A DNA stretch of 64,000 nucleotides from Ianthella basta (GCA_964019415.1 OZ025871.1:10002756-10066755); one strand, 5' to 3'; shown: positions 1-10,914, counted from the stretch's first letter. Made by a program: numbers and translations. The notes: generated from the letters alone by a model not told the origin.

Positions 1-425
1 AAAACTGTCCATTTGATTGGAAGCTTTGGGACTGTATAACTTCAAGTGCACAGAATTTAATTAATCCACTTTATCTAAAGGTGTCCAGTGGTGAAGGCGC
101 TAACCACCTTAGGTCACGCCCCGTGTTGCCGTGACATACTCATCCACGTTTGGTAAAGATCTATGGAAAATTGAAGGAGGAGTTTTCGGACAGTGAAAAC
201 ACAAATTTTTCCTACTTTGAGACGTACCAGCAGCCATTCAAGTGGCAAGAACTAAGACAGAACGACTTAAACAAAATTTGTGCTCAACCATGTTACTCTT
301 GCCACGTCTCTTCATAATCCTACCACTTTTCGTGACATTCCGTCCAGAATTTAAGAAGCATATGTTGTACATTGAAATGTGCATTACGTTTTTATTATAA
401 GATGTCTTCCACTATCATTGCTCAA
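1..425. other. No gene recognised
   Basis: AT-rich sequence with no open frame that I can relate to a protein and no clear repeat. It ends at the 5-bp duplication (ctcaa, 421-425) that flanks the next mobile element. Confidence 0.5.
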
Positions 426-1003
426 CATAGTCAGGCGTCGCGTGACCCCTCCTCATGGAAGGGTCGGGTTAAGTCTAATACATTGACTTGTCCACGCGGA
501 ATGCAATTATGCACTCTGGAATGTAATTATTGCGCAACATAATGCCTCGCTTGTGGCCGCAAGTACGTGCGACGGCTCGCGACACTTACCTGATCTTTCA
601 TAATAGCCGTCAAAGGAGCGACAGCAAAGGCTATCGATGTCCCTTCGACCGGCAACACCAGGCCGAACATTGTCGGCGGGCACACGTAGCACAGGCTCTT
701 GCCGAAGCCGGTCGGCAAAACAGCGAAAACATCTCTCCCAGAAACGATGCCAGACACGACCTGAAGTTGCTCTGGCTTCATGGTAGAATACCCAAGGCGC
801 TGGATGGCTTCCGTCGCAGCGTATAACACTCTCTGGTCCATGCTCTGGTCTGCTGCCATTTGCGAACACGCGAGCGATAAATATTTCTCACCTTTCCTGC
901 AATCTGATTTGGGACGCAACCATTGTGGCGTGCTGCACAAGTCAAATGTATTAGACTTAACCTGACCCTTCCGTGAGGAGGGGTCATGCGACGCCTGACT
1001 ATG
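426..1003. mobile_element. TIR element carrying a captured RecQ-helicase exon
   Basis: A 578-bp element bounded by long imperfect terminal inverted repeats of about 63 bp. The left arm is 426-488 and the right arm about 940-1003; both start CATAGTCAGGCGTCGC when read inward. Both ends are flanked by a 5-bp direct repeat, ctcaa (421-425 and 1004-1008), which looks like a target-site duplication. No transposase is present, so it is non-autonomous. Between the arms lies a helicase exon on the minus strand (590-859) followed by a consensus splice donor and a short piece of intron. The superfamily is not assigned. It could be a gene-capturing (Pack-type) element or an internally deleted derivative of a larger helicase-bearing element. 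Confidence 0.8.
590..859 (-). pseudogene. RecQ-like DNA helicase, first coding exon only
   Basis: A 90-codon exon running from an ATG (859) to a consensus donor (CAG|GTAAGTG at 590/589), lying inside the inverted-repeat element. It encodes the N-terminus of a superfamily-2 RecQ-type helicase: a motif 0 region (GYSTMKPEQLQVVSGI), a Walker-A-like motif I (LPTGFGKSLCY) and motif Ia (APLTAIMKDQ). In intact RecQ proteins the DEAH box, motifs III-VI and the RQC region follow; none is present here, so no helicase can be made from this copy. The exon is open throughout and its donor is intact, so the fragment was taken from genomic DNA with an intron rather than from a processed mRNA. Whether the source was a host helicase or a transposon-borne one cannot be told here. 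Confidence 0.75.
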
Positions 1004-1008
1004 CTCAA

Positions 1009-1940
1009 CATGCAATTCCGTCAGGACTAGCAAGACTTATGGTGTAGGCATCAGACTGTCAAAATATTAATGCTTGCGTATGGGTCCAGCAGGTGTACAT
1101 GCACAGACATTAATTGAAACAGGCTCCAAGTGCAGAAGAGAAACCCAAACATGACTTACACCTGCAATGCATGCAATACATGAGAAATAAAAGACTGCTT
1201 GTCTTGATGAGACTCATCAGAAAGAGCTAGCTCATACTGCTAACTTTGCTGTCACTGCCTGCTGCTGAATTAAGGGAGCTTTGGATAATGGCAAAGACAC
1301 TTTAGAAGAAACTCACCTGCTTGTCTTGTAATGTTTCCATCCTGCTGACCACAAAATATTAATTTTTGCTATGCCTAACTGCTACTAGTAATCACTATTG
1401 TAAGCTGATATGAAAGTAGTACAGTAACCTGTTGCGCTCCAGGTCATGTAGACATTTTTGTAACTGACTTTTATGTGTGTTACTTGCTACAGACTTCCAA
1501 ATCCAAGCTTAAGCATAAGCAATAATTTAGAAGCTTCTAACACATCACATCCAATGGATACTGGTATATGTGCACATGCAATTCTTAGCAGGTACCATAA
1601 CTAGGCTATTAAAGGGACACATTGCATTTGGCATGGCAGATATACCGTATGTCAGAGCAGCTGCTGTTAAGAGCCTGTTATAGTGAGATGTGTCTGCAAG
1701 TATACCACAGGAGTACAGGCTAGTTAACTGTGTTCCAGCTACAGCACTGTCAACTGAAAATCTGTTTTTTTTCTAGTTTAAGTTGTTGCTCTGAAATGAC
1801 ATTGCAAAAGAAGTTCTCTAGTCCTCTTATCCATAATTATAGTGTGCCTTGTACTACATGGGATTGCTTAGTGGCTTGACTAGGCTACAGATGTTATTGA
1901 CATATTTTGGAAACTAAACAATAGTAATGATTGTACTTAC
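1009..1940. other. No gene recognised; possible tiny exon
   Basis: Mostly AT-rich noncoding sequence. On the minus strand, 1,318-1,345 is flanked by AG and GTGAGT and could be a 28-nt exon following the signal-peptide exon at 1,941-2,059, since the phase fits. This is weak evidence. Confidence 0.3.
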
Positions 1941-2059
1941 CCAGATGAAGGACTTTGAAAGCATCCATTGGATGGGCAGGTGCAGGTAGCACTTCCCTCC
2001 TGGGTGATGGCCAACACAAGCAGGATGTCCAAGAGAGTACAGAGCAATTGCCAACCCAT
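1941..2059 (-). CDS. First exon of an unidentified secreted or membrane protein
   Basis: An ATG at 2,059 opens a 119-nt exon that ends at a consensus donor (TCTGG|GTAAGT). The peptide begins MGWQLLCTLLDILLVLAI, a good signal peptide with a hydrophobic core, then TQEGSATCTCPSNGCFQSP, a short Cys-rich stretch resembling the start of an EGF-like or similar disulfide domain. The exon ends in phase 2. The rest of the gene should lie to the left, within 1-1,940 or beyond the window; only a possible 28-nt exon (1,318-1,345) was seen. The orientation matches the receptor cluster to the right, so this may be another cluster member, but that is inference. Confidence 0.5.
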
Positions 2060-2321
2060 TGGCAGCCTTCCCAAGCTGAGCTCTGCATGCAAAATTAAAA
2101 CTTAGTCTATGTTTATTTCTCAGGAATTGGCACTGGACAGCATCAAACCATGATTGGTTGCAAAACCACATAGTCACCTTTTGTGATTCATGCATTGTTG
2201 GTGCTCTCAAACAACGTATTAGCATCATGTAAAATAGGGAAGACTTAATTGAGGAAGTCACACAACAAAATAAAGGGGAAATATTCAAGATGCTTCAACT
2301 TTGAAGCTCTTGTTCATTCTC

Positions 2322-2394
2322 AGGGTTAGGGTTAGGGTTAGGGTTAGGGTTAGGGTTAGGGTTAGGGTTAGGGTTAGGGTTAGGGTTAAGGTTA
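2322..2394 (+). repeat. Interstitial telomeric array (TTAGGG)n
   Basis: About twelve head-to-tail copies of TTAGGG, nearly perfect, ending in a degenerate unit (ggttaaggttag). It sits between ordinary single-copy-looking flanks, so it is interstitial rather than a chromosome end. TTAGGG is the usual metazoan telomere unit. Confidence 0.95.
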
Positions 2395-3365
2395 GACCCT
2401 CGAGGTTGAAGTGTACTGAATTTGTTCCTCATTGTTGCAGGCCGGATTTGCTCAACTAAGTCTTCCACATGCTATCATTCATAAAGCACAACGAGCCTCT
2501 ACACCTCTGAGCATGGTGCATGGCTTCTCACAACTTTCTAGAAAGAGCTGAGCATGCGTGTCACAGGTGGTTGCTAGAAAGCATGCCCATAGCAAATTTA
2601 TACACGTTTCACTCTGCAGTGTTTTGTATTGCAGTCAACCTTTCCCTTTCCCTTATTCGCACACACTACATACCATCAGATGCTCCGGTAAAGCTGAGTC
2701 TAAAAGTAATTCTACCCCACCTATGACGCCATGTCACAGATGATGGAGAAGGTTTAATTTGACTGACCCATTCACTGTCATAGTTCTATTGCTTTTACTT
2801 CACCGTGTTGTGCTGTGAATTATTGTAGTGTGATAAGATGATGAAGGGGAGCTTCCTCAAGTAAATGCATAGCTGGAATCATGGGAAACTGGCACCTCTT
2901 AACTCGAACTACTGGCTAGCAGTTTCGCCGTGTACTCTTAGTAGTTTAGATAGTTGGGGATGAAGCATTGCTGATGGCCTGAATGGTACATCAAGATGCA
3001 ATAGATGGCTATGTTAGCAAGAATTTCAAATCCCCAGACCAGCCAGTCATCAAGTGAAAGCACCCCTACTAAACTGTCAAAATGTTTGCTGATGCTTTTT
3101 GATCTATACAACATTCTGAATGAGGATGTACATGTTAGTTTGTGCCTGGAAGAAGAGCATACTGACTAATAGGCTATCATATGAGGTAAATGCCATGATT
3201 CGCTTGTCTGTCATTATTGGCCAATTCAACTTATGTTGCATTTGGGGCTATAGCTATGTCGCAGGAGAACAGTTAGGTAAGCTTCTTACTACAGTGCTAT
3301 TACTTAACATGTTCTATTTAGAAACACTTTTTGCGTTCATTGGATACATGACAAAATAATGAACA
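2395..3365. other. No gene recognised
   Basis: Short open frames only (for example 3,120-3,359 plus), none resembling a known family and none with convincing splice context. Confidence 0.5.
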
Positions 3366-3560
3366 AGGGGTATTCACTGGATATTATGCCTACCAGCCTT
3401 CTACACTGAAGTGTTTCAGGAGGCTGCATGGGGGACCGGTGTCCTATTAATGGCATCTAGTGATCGCCACAGGTGTTTCACTGGTGGTGGATAGAAGAGT
3501 GACTAATCCTACATTCCATCTGTACACCACACTGATGAGCCCCACCACTAACTCAAAATC
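3366..3560 (+). repeat. Degenerate hammerhead-associated repeat, copy 1
   Basis: The 3' part (about 3,470-3,548) matches 61,848-61,930: a gtgtttcac block, an aagagt block, then CACTGATGAGCCCC. The 5' part (3,372-3,455) matches 62,020-62,095 in inverse orientation (tgtttcaggaggct and the adjacent cattattcc-like stretch). Here the ribozyme core after CTGATGAGCCCC is lost, so this is a decayed relative of the copy at 61.85-62.1 kb. Confidence 0.5.
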
Positions 3561-4021
3561 GATTGATCTCTAACGCGAAGTGATCCCTTTACTCAGGTCC
3601 GCTCACATAATAAATTACAGGAAAAGAGTCACCAAGGCATAAACATGTTGTTTTAGGAAGTGCTAATGTAATGTGGACATGGCTCAGTGATCAACTTTCC
3701 TTTCCTATTCCATACAGCAATTGTCACTTGGTGAATAGTTCTCTTTAAAAGTTTTGGGCCACTATATAGCCTCAGAACATGGTCAGAAGAGTGTTCGCAA
3801 GTGCATACAGGACAAGCTTTGGCCGCTTTCAGCCAGTGCGCCATTTAGAAGTACAACCATGGTGGTTGTCTCAGTGGGCCATCATTTTAATTATTGCTAG
3901 GTAGCTTCCCATGGACATTCCTGAGTTAGTGCAGAGCCTAGGTTCTAGCTGCCACTACAGTTCCACTCAAGTGGCAAGGTATATATCATATCTGAGCTTA
4001 CACTCCATTAAAAGTGCAGAA

Positions 4022-4273
4022 ACAAGAAAGAATAAAAATTTACTACAAAAACTAATAAAGATGTAAGACTGGCATAAAAAGTACAGAAACAAGGAAAGGC
4101 TACTACCATTGTCCCTGCACTGAAGAGTGTTGCACCATATAGTACTACACTCTTGCATGTAGGGACAATAGTGAATGTTCCACTGTGTAGTATAGCCTTT
4201 CCTTGCTTCTGTACTTTTTATGCCAGTTCTACATCTTCAGTAGTTTTTGTAGAAAATTGTATTCTTTCTTATA
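4022..4273. mobile_element. Fold-back MITE, family 1, copy 1
   Basis: An almost complete palindrome. GGCATAAAAAGTACAGAAAC (from 4,071) is mirrored by GTTTCTGTACTTTTTATGCC-like sequence ending at 4,224, and the outer AT-rich arms also pair (4,027-4,070 with 4,225-4,270). The same arms recur at 28,414-28,675, 29,954-30,530 and 31,113-31,391. It has no coding capacity. Confidence 0.8.
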
Positions 4274-5205
4274 ATTATCATAAAAATGATGATTTTAGGC
4301 CTATTGAACAGAGAATACCGAGTCGGGTGCTAAAACAGCAGTATACAATACAGACAAATTGCTGTACAATTGATCATAGATCTATGAACTGATCAGTGTG
4401 GGGCTTGCTCAGGCTCGCCCCAATTACATTACGGACATGAAGCCATACCCATACATATAAATCTGAAAACAATACCTCCAACATAATTATTCCTTTCCTG
4501 TTCCCTTGCAGCCATCAAGCAACATATATATACTATAGCTAGGCACTTTACTTCCCCTTTCCACTCACCATTGGTGCTTAGGGGTCACAGGCCAGACAAT
4601 TCTGCCTACACAGGACTAGAGCAGTGTGGGGTATTATCGAAGTAAGTAACATGACTTTCTGGACCCTTGCAATTGGGCAGTGCATCAAATTTGAAACTTA
4701 ATTTGTTCATCAGTACTGTGCTCATGGCTGTGTTCTCACGTGCTAATGCAATAAGCCTGCAACATTGTTTACCTGTGCTGAATACATGCAAGTGATGGGT
4801 GTTGTATATGTCGCTTAGCTGTTGCTTAGTCATTCAAAAACACTTAAGAATTAGCCTAATGGTGGAAGTAGCTAGCACAATGAGGAAGTGTTGCTGCTGC
4901 CCATTGAATGCATTAATTTACAACAAGCAAACGTGGCCCTCGGCCGCGCTCGCTCTGCATCGCGTCGCCCAGTAGACAACACAGGCCATCTGTCAACATT
5001 TGGGTGATTGCAGCTGTGTGACACTGCATGCCTGGGTATAGTGCTGATCTTGTTTGCATTGTCATGCACTTGCATGCACATAGCTACAGCTACATAGCTA
5101 CACGGCATTCTGGGGGTGACCCGTAATCCTAGGAGGCCAGGTTCGTCAGAACCCGTATACTGGTATTGGAGTTCCGCGGGGGTACTGAAATAGGGGGAAC
5201 TATAT

Positions 5206-5500
5206 GGAAGTCCTAAAGTGCAACAATGACACGCACACTTCGTGCGCAAAATATTGCGCGGAAATGGATCTGTGCGCAAAATACCCCCTCGCCGCACCCG
5301 CAAGCCTGCGCGCAAAATGCCCCTCTCTGCGCCAGTTTTGCGTGCAAGTTCTGGAATACTGTGCGCAATTCTATGGAAGCTCACACTCTGTGCAATAGTC
5401 CATTGCTTTCACCGGAAATCCATGGACTCTGTGATAATCATGCCTGTGAGTCAATTTACTTTCCATAATGGGACATTTAGGCTCCTTTGTCACATGTGTG
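5206..5500 (+). repeat. Dispersed GCGCAAAA-rich repeat, copy 1
   Basis: A GC-richer island with repeated TGCGCA/GCGCAAAA words. The inverse copy lies at 9,390-9,625, and the two match over more than 200 bp, including the ends gtcctaaagtgcaacaatga and the tail tgataatcatgcctgtgagt. The three forward open frames here are by-products of the repeat. Confidence 0.8.
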
Positions 5501-5704
5501 CTCCGTCACGTATGCAGAGTCAAGCTTGTCAATAAAACGCAGTATAGCTAGCTTGTAGAGAGTTGAGAGACCAAGCCTCTGCTCAAACATGCCCATTTAC
5601 AGTAGACAAGGTCGAAGAAGGCAGCAAGGTACGCGTGTGAAGCAGCCTGAGGGTGGAACCAGGGGCGCTTCTCCTGCTATACACAGTTGTATACTTGTGT
5701 ATAG

Positions 5705-5735
<31 letters not shown>

Positions 5736-6285
5736 GCTTATTGCACTTTCTTTTTCATACTTTGCAAAATGTAGGTGCCAGGCGAGGTAGGCAGCCACCA
5801 ATTCTGCCACGAAGTGTACTTCATCTCTTTGTGTCAAACAGATTTACATGCAATGAGATGGCTCAGTGTTTGAATGTTAGCCGTCAGTTTGCAGTCAACC
5901 GCATCAGTTTGGTTTGCGAGCAAGAAGGAATATGAGCACAATTTTGGCATTGAAGAGGAGGTTTTCAAACAGTGGCTATCGAATGATGACATCCTTACTG
6001 AGGACCAATGATCAAATTATTGTTCCTAAGGCAAGAGTGCTCTCTTCGATGGGGCGAATAGATCCAGTAGGCATGGCAAGGCGGCTTTGAGTTGTCCTTC
6101 TGCTCCCAAACCAAACTGATGCGGTCGACTGCAAACTGACGGCTAACATTCAAACACTGAGCCATCTCATTGCATGTAAATCCTTTGACACATAGATATG
6201 AAGTACACTTCGTGGCAGAACAGGTGGCTGCCTACCTCGCCTGGCACCTACACTTTGCAAAGCATGAAAAAGAAAGTGCAATAAG

Positions 6286-6335
<50 letters not shown>

Positions 6336-6395
6336 CAAAAGGAGCTTAAACGTCCCATTATGGAAAGTAAATTGACTCACAGTAGTGATTCCAAT
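5437..6395. mobile_element. Large fold-back element with transposase-like N-terminal remnant
   Basis: The left arm (about 5,437-5,500 plus 5,709-5,920) and the right arm (6,095-6,395) are inverted copies of each other, each containing a dinucleotide tract ((AC)n at 5,709-5,733, (TG)n at 6,287-6,334). Both arms encode the same short peptide, on plus at about 5,770-5,935 and on minus at about 6,100-6,260. It contains RGRQPP, LPRSVLH and FTCNEMAQCLNVSRQ. The last is a helix-turn-helix pattern like those near the N-terminus of some integrase-type transposases. The loop (5,936-6,090) may hold more of the same gene on the minus strand. No catalytic domain is visible. Confidence 0.65.
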
Positions 6396-6399
6396 CCAG

Positions 6400-8265
6400 A
6401 TTTCAAACTATTCGACTTGCACTCATTCACCGTATTACTGCACAATACGTTTCTTTGTGAGTACAACGGTCTTTATCCCATCAAAATTGGTTAAGGTTAA
6501 GCCACACTCCACTCTCCATTTAACTGGATAGAGTACGTTACTATTGTACTGCCTTTGACTTAAGAAAGTATATACTTCCTGCGGAAACACGTGCCGAACT
6601 CGTGGCTCACGAGCTGCACCTCGTAGCACCGTATCTTGGTCATTTCTGGACGGATTCAGACGGGTTATGGCTCAAATTGAAGCTCTCAACAAGACACAAC
6701 GAAGTTTTTCATAGACTGTGCCACAGAAGTAAATGATGGTTTAGTAGTTCCACTTGAATCTACTTTCTCTGTGCCTTGCATAGATCCTCCAAGACTTAGA
6801 GGATCTAGCTAGGCAGAAATCCACTTTTTGCAGAATTAGCCTCCGTAGGAATAAGACTATTGATGCATACTGTGATGATACACCATCACAATAGATGTAT
6901 ATGGTGCTTGCGTACAAGAGATCCTACAAAGTTCTATTTTATAACGTAGTACTAAGTTTACATTTCATAATAATGACATTGTAGTGCATGATCTGATCTG
7001 CATGCATGGCCAACTCTACCAGCAGACTGCAGTTCAGGCTACGGCCACTTGTAGAGTTGCAGGGTTGACCGAGTAAGAAGTACAAGACAGAAAAAGTGAA
7101 TTGCTGGCATGCAGGGGTGTCGGGATATACCTAGCATTAACAACATACAAATGTGCATATACCTCACAGTATATTCTCATTCAACTATATGCACACAAAT
7201 GTACATACATACAGCAGTATAGTAGCTTAATTCATGAGCTTGCATGTGTGTACTGACTGCTGCATTCTAGTTTAAGTTTGCATTCTAGTACTAGTTCTTC
7301 TACTCATTTTGTAGCATGCAGAAGTCAGCAATGTACATGATTTGTGTGTGCATGCACACGCAGAAGCACACATGTACACCTTCCTGAAGTCTACATGCAT
7401 GCATGCATGGGATGCATATAGGCAGCTGAATGTCTGCTGTTTGATTAATGCCTGGGAGTATGTGCAAAGTAAATTGTTTATTTATCTTGCAGCATGCAAG
7501 CCAAGATAGGAGCAATGGGCAGTCCTTCATCTTGCTCCAGAATGAAGTGATTTCCAAAACATCAATTATGTTCCTAGCCTGAAACCTACAGTACATTTGT
7601 ATCATGAGTTTGTATATGTCACCATGAATATCAATATTGATATTATGAATATGATTTTACATTCATTACTTGGATTAACAGTGTTAAGCAAGTCTGTTAA
7701 CTTACAACTCTCTTAAACCATGTTAACTTAAAGTAAGCTGTTATTGCAAGTTAACAAGATCTTTTACAACTCTGTTAACTAAGGTTGTTGGTGCGGTGAA
7801 TGGAACGAATAGGAATCGATTTGGGACTGCCACAGCCTAAATGTAGGACCAGTACCATAGCTTTAAACTCATTTCCACAAGCAGAAATGAGCTAGATGTC
7901 CGAACACCTACATCACATCTACTCCTCAAGAGTTGGGCAGATAATATCTGAATGAAGCTAGTGTGTTGCAGCTCCAGCTACTGAGAAAAATGCAGTTTTC
8001 CCCTTTAATCGGCGACACAAACTACAAGGTAATCATTACAAGCTAGCTTCAACCAGTTTTAGAAGCCTTCGTCTATCTTTTACACTTAGGAACCTTCACA
8101 AAATCACGAAGATTGCTTCTCGTCTGTGGAAATCGCTTCGCGTGAATACGGTAGAGGGTGCCATTTTGTTCATATACGCGCCATAGACCTTTGTCACATT
8201 GGTCACGTGATATGCTGCCCGCGAGCGTGTAAGGCAAAAGCTCTAGCGATAATATGTTAGAGTGC
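6400..8265. other. No gene recognised
   Basis: AT-rich sequence with several GTTAAC/TTAACTT words near 7,680-7,790 and no open frame resembling a protein family. Confidence 0.5.
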
Positions 8266-8269
8266 GTAT

Positions 8270-8602
8270 TTGGGCCACTCGTTCTTCGTAGTTAAGCTGA
8301 CCCAGAGCTCTAAACTGGGTATGCTTTGAGAGCGAACCAAAATATGTTATACAGGGTTGAATCAGAAAGGAATGAATGCACAAGAGGTAGCTAGGGCACA
8401 TGCATAGCTAGCTAGGAGGCAGAGAGCGAAGTGGCCGCGAAGTTACATGACTTCGGTCGCTTCGCTCTCTGCCTCCTAGCGCAAGGAAGACAGCTATGCG
8501 TGCATTCTTTTCAGACCTAACCTATATTGCCCTGCTCTCAAAGCATGTCAAGTCAAAATGTCTGGCTCCTTTTAGCTAGCTATATTACGAAGAACGAGCG
8601 GC
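8270..8602. repeat. Long imperfect inverted repeat with central hairpin
   Basis: Outer arms: ctcgttcttcgta (8,278-8,290) against tacgaagaacgag (8,586-8,598), and tatgctttgagag (about 8,320) against ctctcaaagcatg (about 8,536). Centre: a hairpin built from aggaggcagagagcgaag (8,412-8,429) and its complement (about 8,462-8,479). Such structures are typical of fold-back elements. It ends about 55 bp before the THAP reading frame, so it may be one end of a THAP-type transposon or an unrelated insertion. Confidence 0.75.
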
Positions 8603-8655
8603 AGAAGTACCGGATTCTAGCCGAAATGCGCTTCCGACGGCGCTTATTGTCAGTC

Positions 8656-8996
8656 ATGCCGTTTTCTTGTGCTGCCGACAGCTGCACAAATCGGGATGTC
8701 CCGTCATGTCCATATGGATTCTTTCGTTTTCCTCTTTCTGATGAAGAGAGAACGGAGTTGTGGATCAAAGGAGTTTGCTGTCGTCGTGCTGTCGATTGGT
8801 GGCCCACATCATTTGTAGAAAGCACTTTGTAGAAGGCAAACCTTCTGAGGATCCCAGTGGCGTGGACTATGTTCTAACAATTGTTAACATTAAGAAAGGA
8901 GCTTGGAAAATGCAGAAGCAACTGGTGCAAGAGCAAAAGATATCAGAAAAGGTGCGGGCAGAGGAAACAGCCCAAGGTACTGGCATCACCTTCTGA
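8656..8996 (+). pseudogene. THAP-type zinc finger protein, frameshifted
   Basis: An ATG at 8,656 opens MPFSCAADSCTNRD, the first Cys pair (C-x4-C) of a THAP C2CH zinc finger, followed by the conserved FFRFPLSDEE and TELW segments and DWWPTS. The frame then breaks: the second half, CRKHFVEGKPSEDPSGVDYV with the C-x2-H pair, continues in another frame from about 8,834. A one-base loss at about 8,828-8,833 explains it. THAP domains bind DNA in host regulators and in P-element-like transposases; no transposase domain follows, and the second frame ends at 8,996. I read it as a dead THAP gene or transposon remnant. A sequencing error is the main alternative. Confidence 0.75.
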
Positions 8997-9389
8997 AGTG
9001 CCATCAGTTGGTCCTGCTGGAGTTGCGGAAGAGAAATAGGCCGTGCGTGGCCGCGTATCCTAGAAGGGCATCGATGAGCTCCTGTTTCTTCTTGTTGCTA
9101 AAGGTTATTTTCAATATCTTGCGTAGCTTCTGCAGCACAGGCACCGTAGCACTCTCCAAACTCTTTCAAAGAGACTGCGCATCCATGGTAGACCTCAGAG
9201 ATTCACCTAGAGCATCCACCTCCGTCGCGATCATCGTTACGTTACTGCAACTAGACTATAACTACAACAACGCGTATAATTACTATACTGTCCCCTACAG
9301 CTTTTGCCTTACACCGGGCTGGTGACGTCATCGCACGTGACCCTCGGGAAAATGGTCTATGTTGTTCAAAGGTACGCGAGGAATTTGGA

Positions 9390-9625
9390 ATGGGAATCGA
9401 TTTGGAATCGCTACTCACAGGCATGATTATCGCAGAGTCCATGGATTTGCGGTGAAAGCTATGGACTATTGCGCGGATTGTGAGCTTCCATAGAATTGGC
9501 ACAGTATTCCAGAACTTGCGCGCAAAACTGGCGCAGCGAGGGGGTATTTTGCGCGCAGATCCATTTCCGCGCAACGTTTTGCGCACAAAAGCGTGCGTGT
9601 CATTGTTGCACTTTAGGACATCCAT
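9390..9625 (-). repeat. Dispersed GCGCAAAA-rich repeat, copy 2 (inverse)
   Basis: Inverse copy of the 5,206-5,500 repeat, with GCGCAAAA, GCGCGCAAAAC and TGCGCACAAAA words. Its outer end reads cattgttgcactttaggac on the plus strand. Confidence 0.8.
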
Positions 9626-9639
9626 AGGGAACTGTTAGC

Positions 9640-10725
9640 TACGCAGGAAATGCCCTACGCGGTAGCCTTATGCTTCTCATAGTGTTTCTTCTGGACGATA
9701 GCAGCAAGAACCACGTCCATTTGCTGACGCAGAGTGTGGTACTTTGCCCTCATCCAGGATAGGTTAGTGGCGCGTCAAAGTTCCTTCTTGTACAAGAACT
9801 GGCGGCGTCATAGGTGTCCGCAGTATTACCCCATGCATGCACACTGCTCTACGTGCATTGTGCGCGTGGCTCACTTCCATTACGGCTACCTTATTGTTCG
9901 TTCTGTCAACTAGGCAACAGCCAACTCAGGTATAGTAGTTACACTTCAACGACGCAAAACGCCTGATTTTGTGCTGTAGAGTACCAACAGAGTCTTCAGA
10001 AGAGATATTGCACAGTGACTGAACGTATCGAAAGTGAACCTCGTTGACAAAGGAACAGTGCCACTCTTGTACATGTACATCCCATGCAGACAAGACCGCG
10101 AACCGCACCCTTTCAGGCCTGGGAAGTTATTATAATCAGTCAATGCATTGCACGAGGTGACGGGTAGCTATATATGAAACAAACACGTTTATTATAGGCA
10201 CCAGCCTATAGGTGAATTGCCCTTTGAATATTTCAATACTAGATATGGATGCGAAGTAGCATTACGGACAGTATAGTCCGAGAAATGAATGAAAGGTATC
10301 ATCGCAGGTTTACTTGCTACTTAGCTACAAGGATAGTCGTGCCCACACTGGGTGACCAATCGCCCAGCAAATTAAAATGGAGAGGTGCTTGCTCCTCATG
10401 ATGTACGAGCTTCCCATTCGTAAGTGTTTAATAGTCTTCGTATGTTTGTTCGCCTGCATGCCATCCGATAAAGCGGGCCCTGTTTGCGACATCGTCCTTC
10501 TGATTACTAGCTTTTCCTAAACCCAGCTAGTTAGCTTTCTTAGACTATAGCTTTGCAAAAAACAGCCCAGCTAATGAATGCCCTATCATTTTTGTTGCTC
10601 ACAGTTCACATAAAACTTACACGACTAATTATAAGGTAATTCGCACTGTATCACTCACACGTGGTTCAAAGGGGCTGTGAACAAAACTGCAGTCTCCAGC
10701 AGTTTCAGTAGACTCTCCTCCCAAT
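9640..10725. other. No gene recognised
   Basis: No open frame of note and no repeat identified by eye. Confidence 0.45.
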
Positions 10726-10914
10726 ATATAATATTATCCCCGTGTCTATTGATCCGGCAGCCAGCTCAGCAAAATTATATAAAATCAACCCTAACCTAAC
10801 CCTAAGCCTAATACTAAATAATTTATACAGGATATAATATCGGAACCTACGGTGTTGTTTTATACTATTTTGCTGAGCTGGCTGCCGGACCAATAGCCAC
10901 TTCGTAATATTATA
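10726..10914. mobile_element. MITE with about 55-bp inverted arms
   Basis: The left arm (tataatattatcc, then attgatccggcagccagctc and agcaaaattatataaaa) is mirrored by the right arm (ttttatac, agctggctgccggaccaat, then taatattata). The loop contains ccctaacctaaccctaagcc, a short telomere-like string on the other strand. No coding capacity. Confidence 0.8.
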
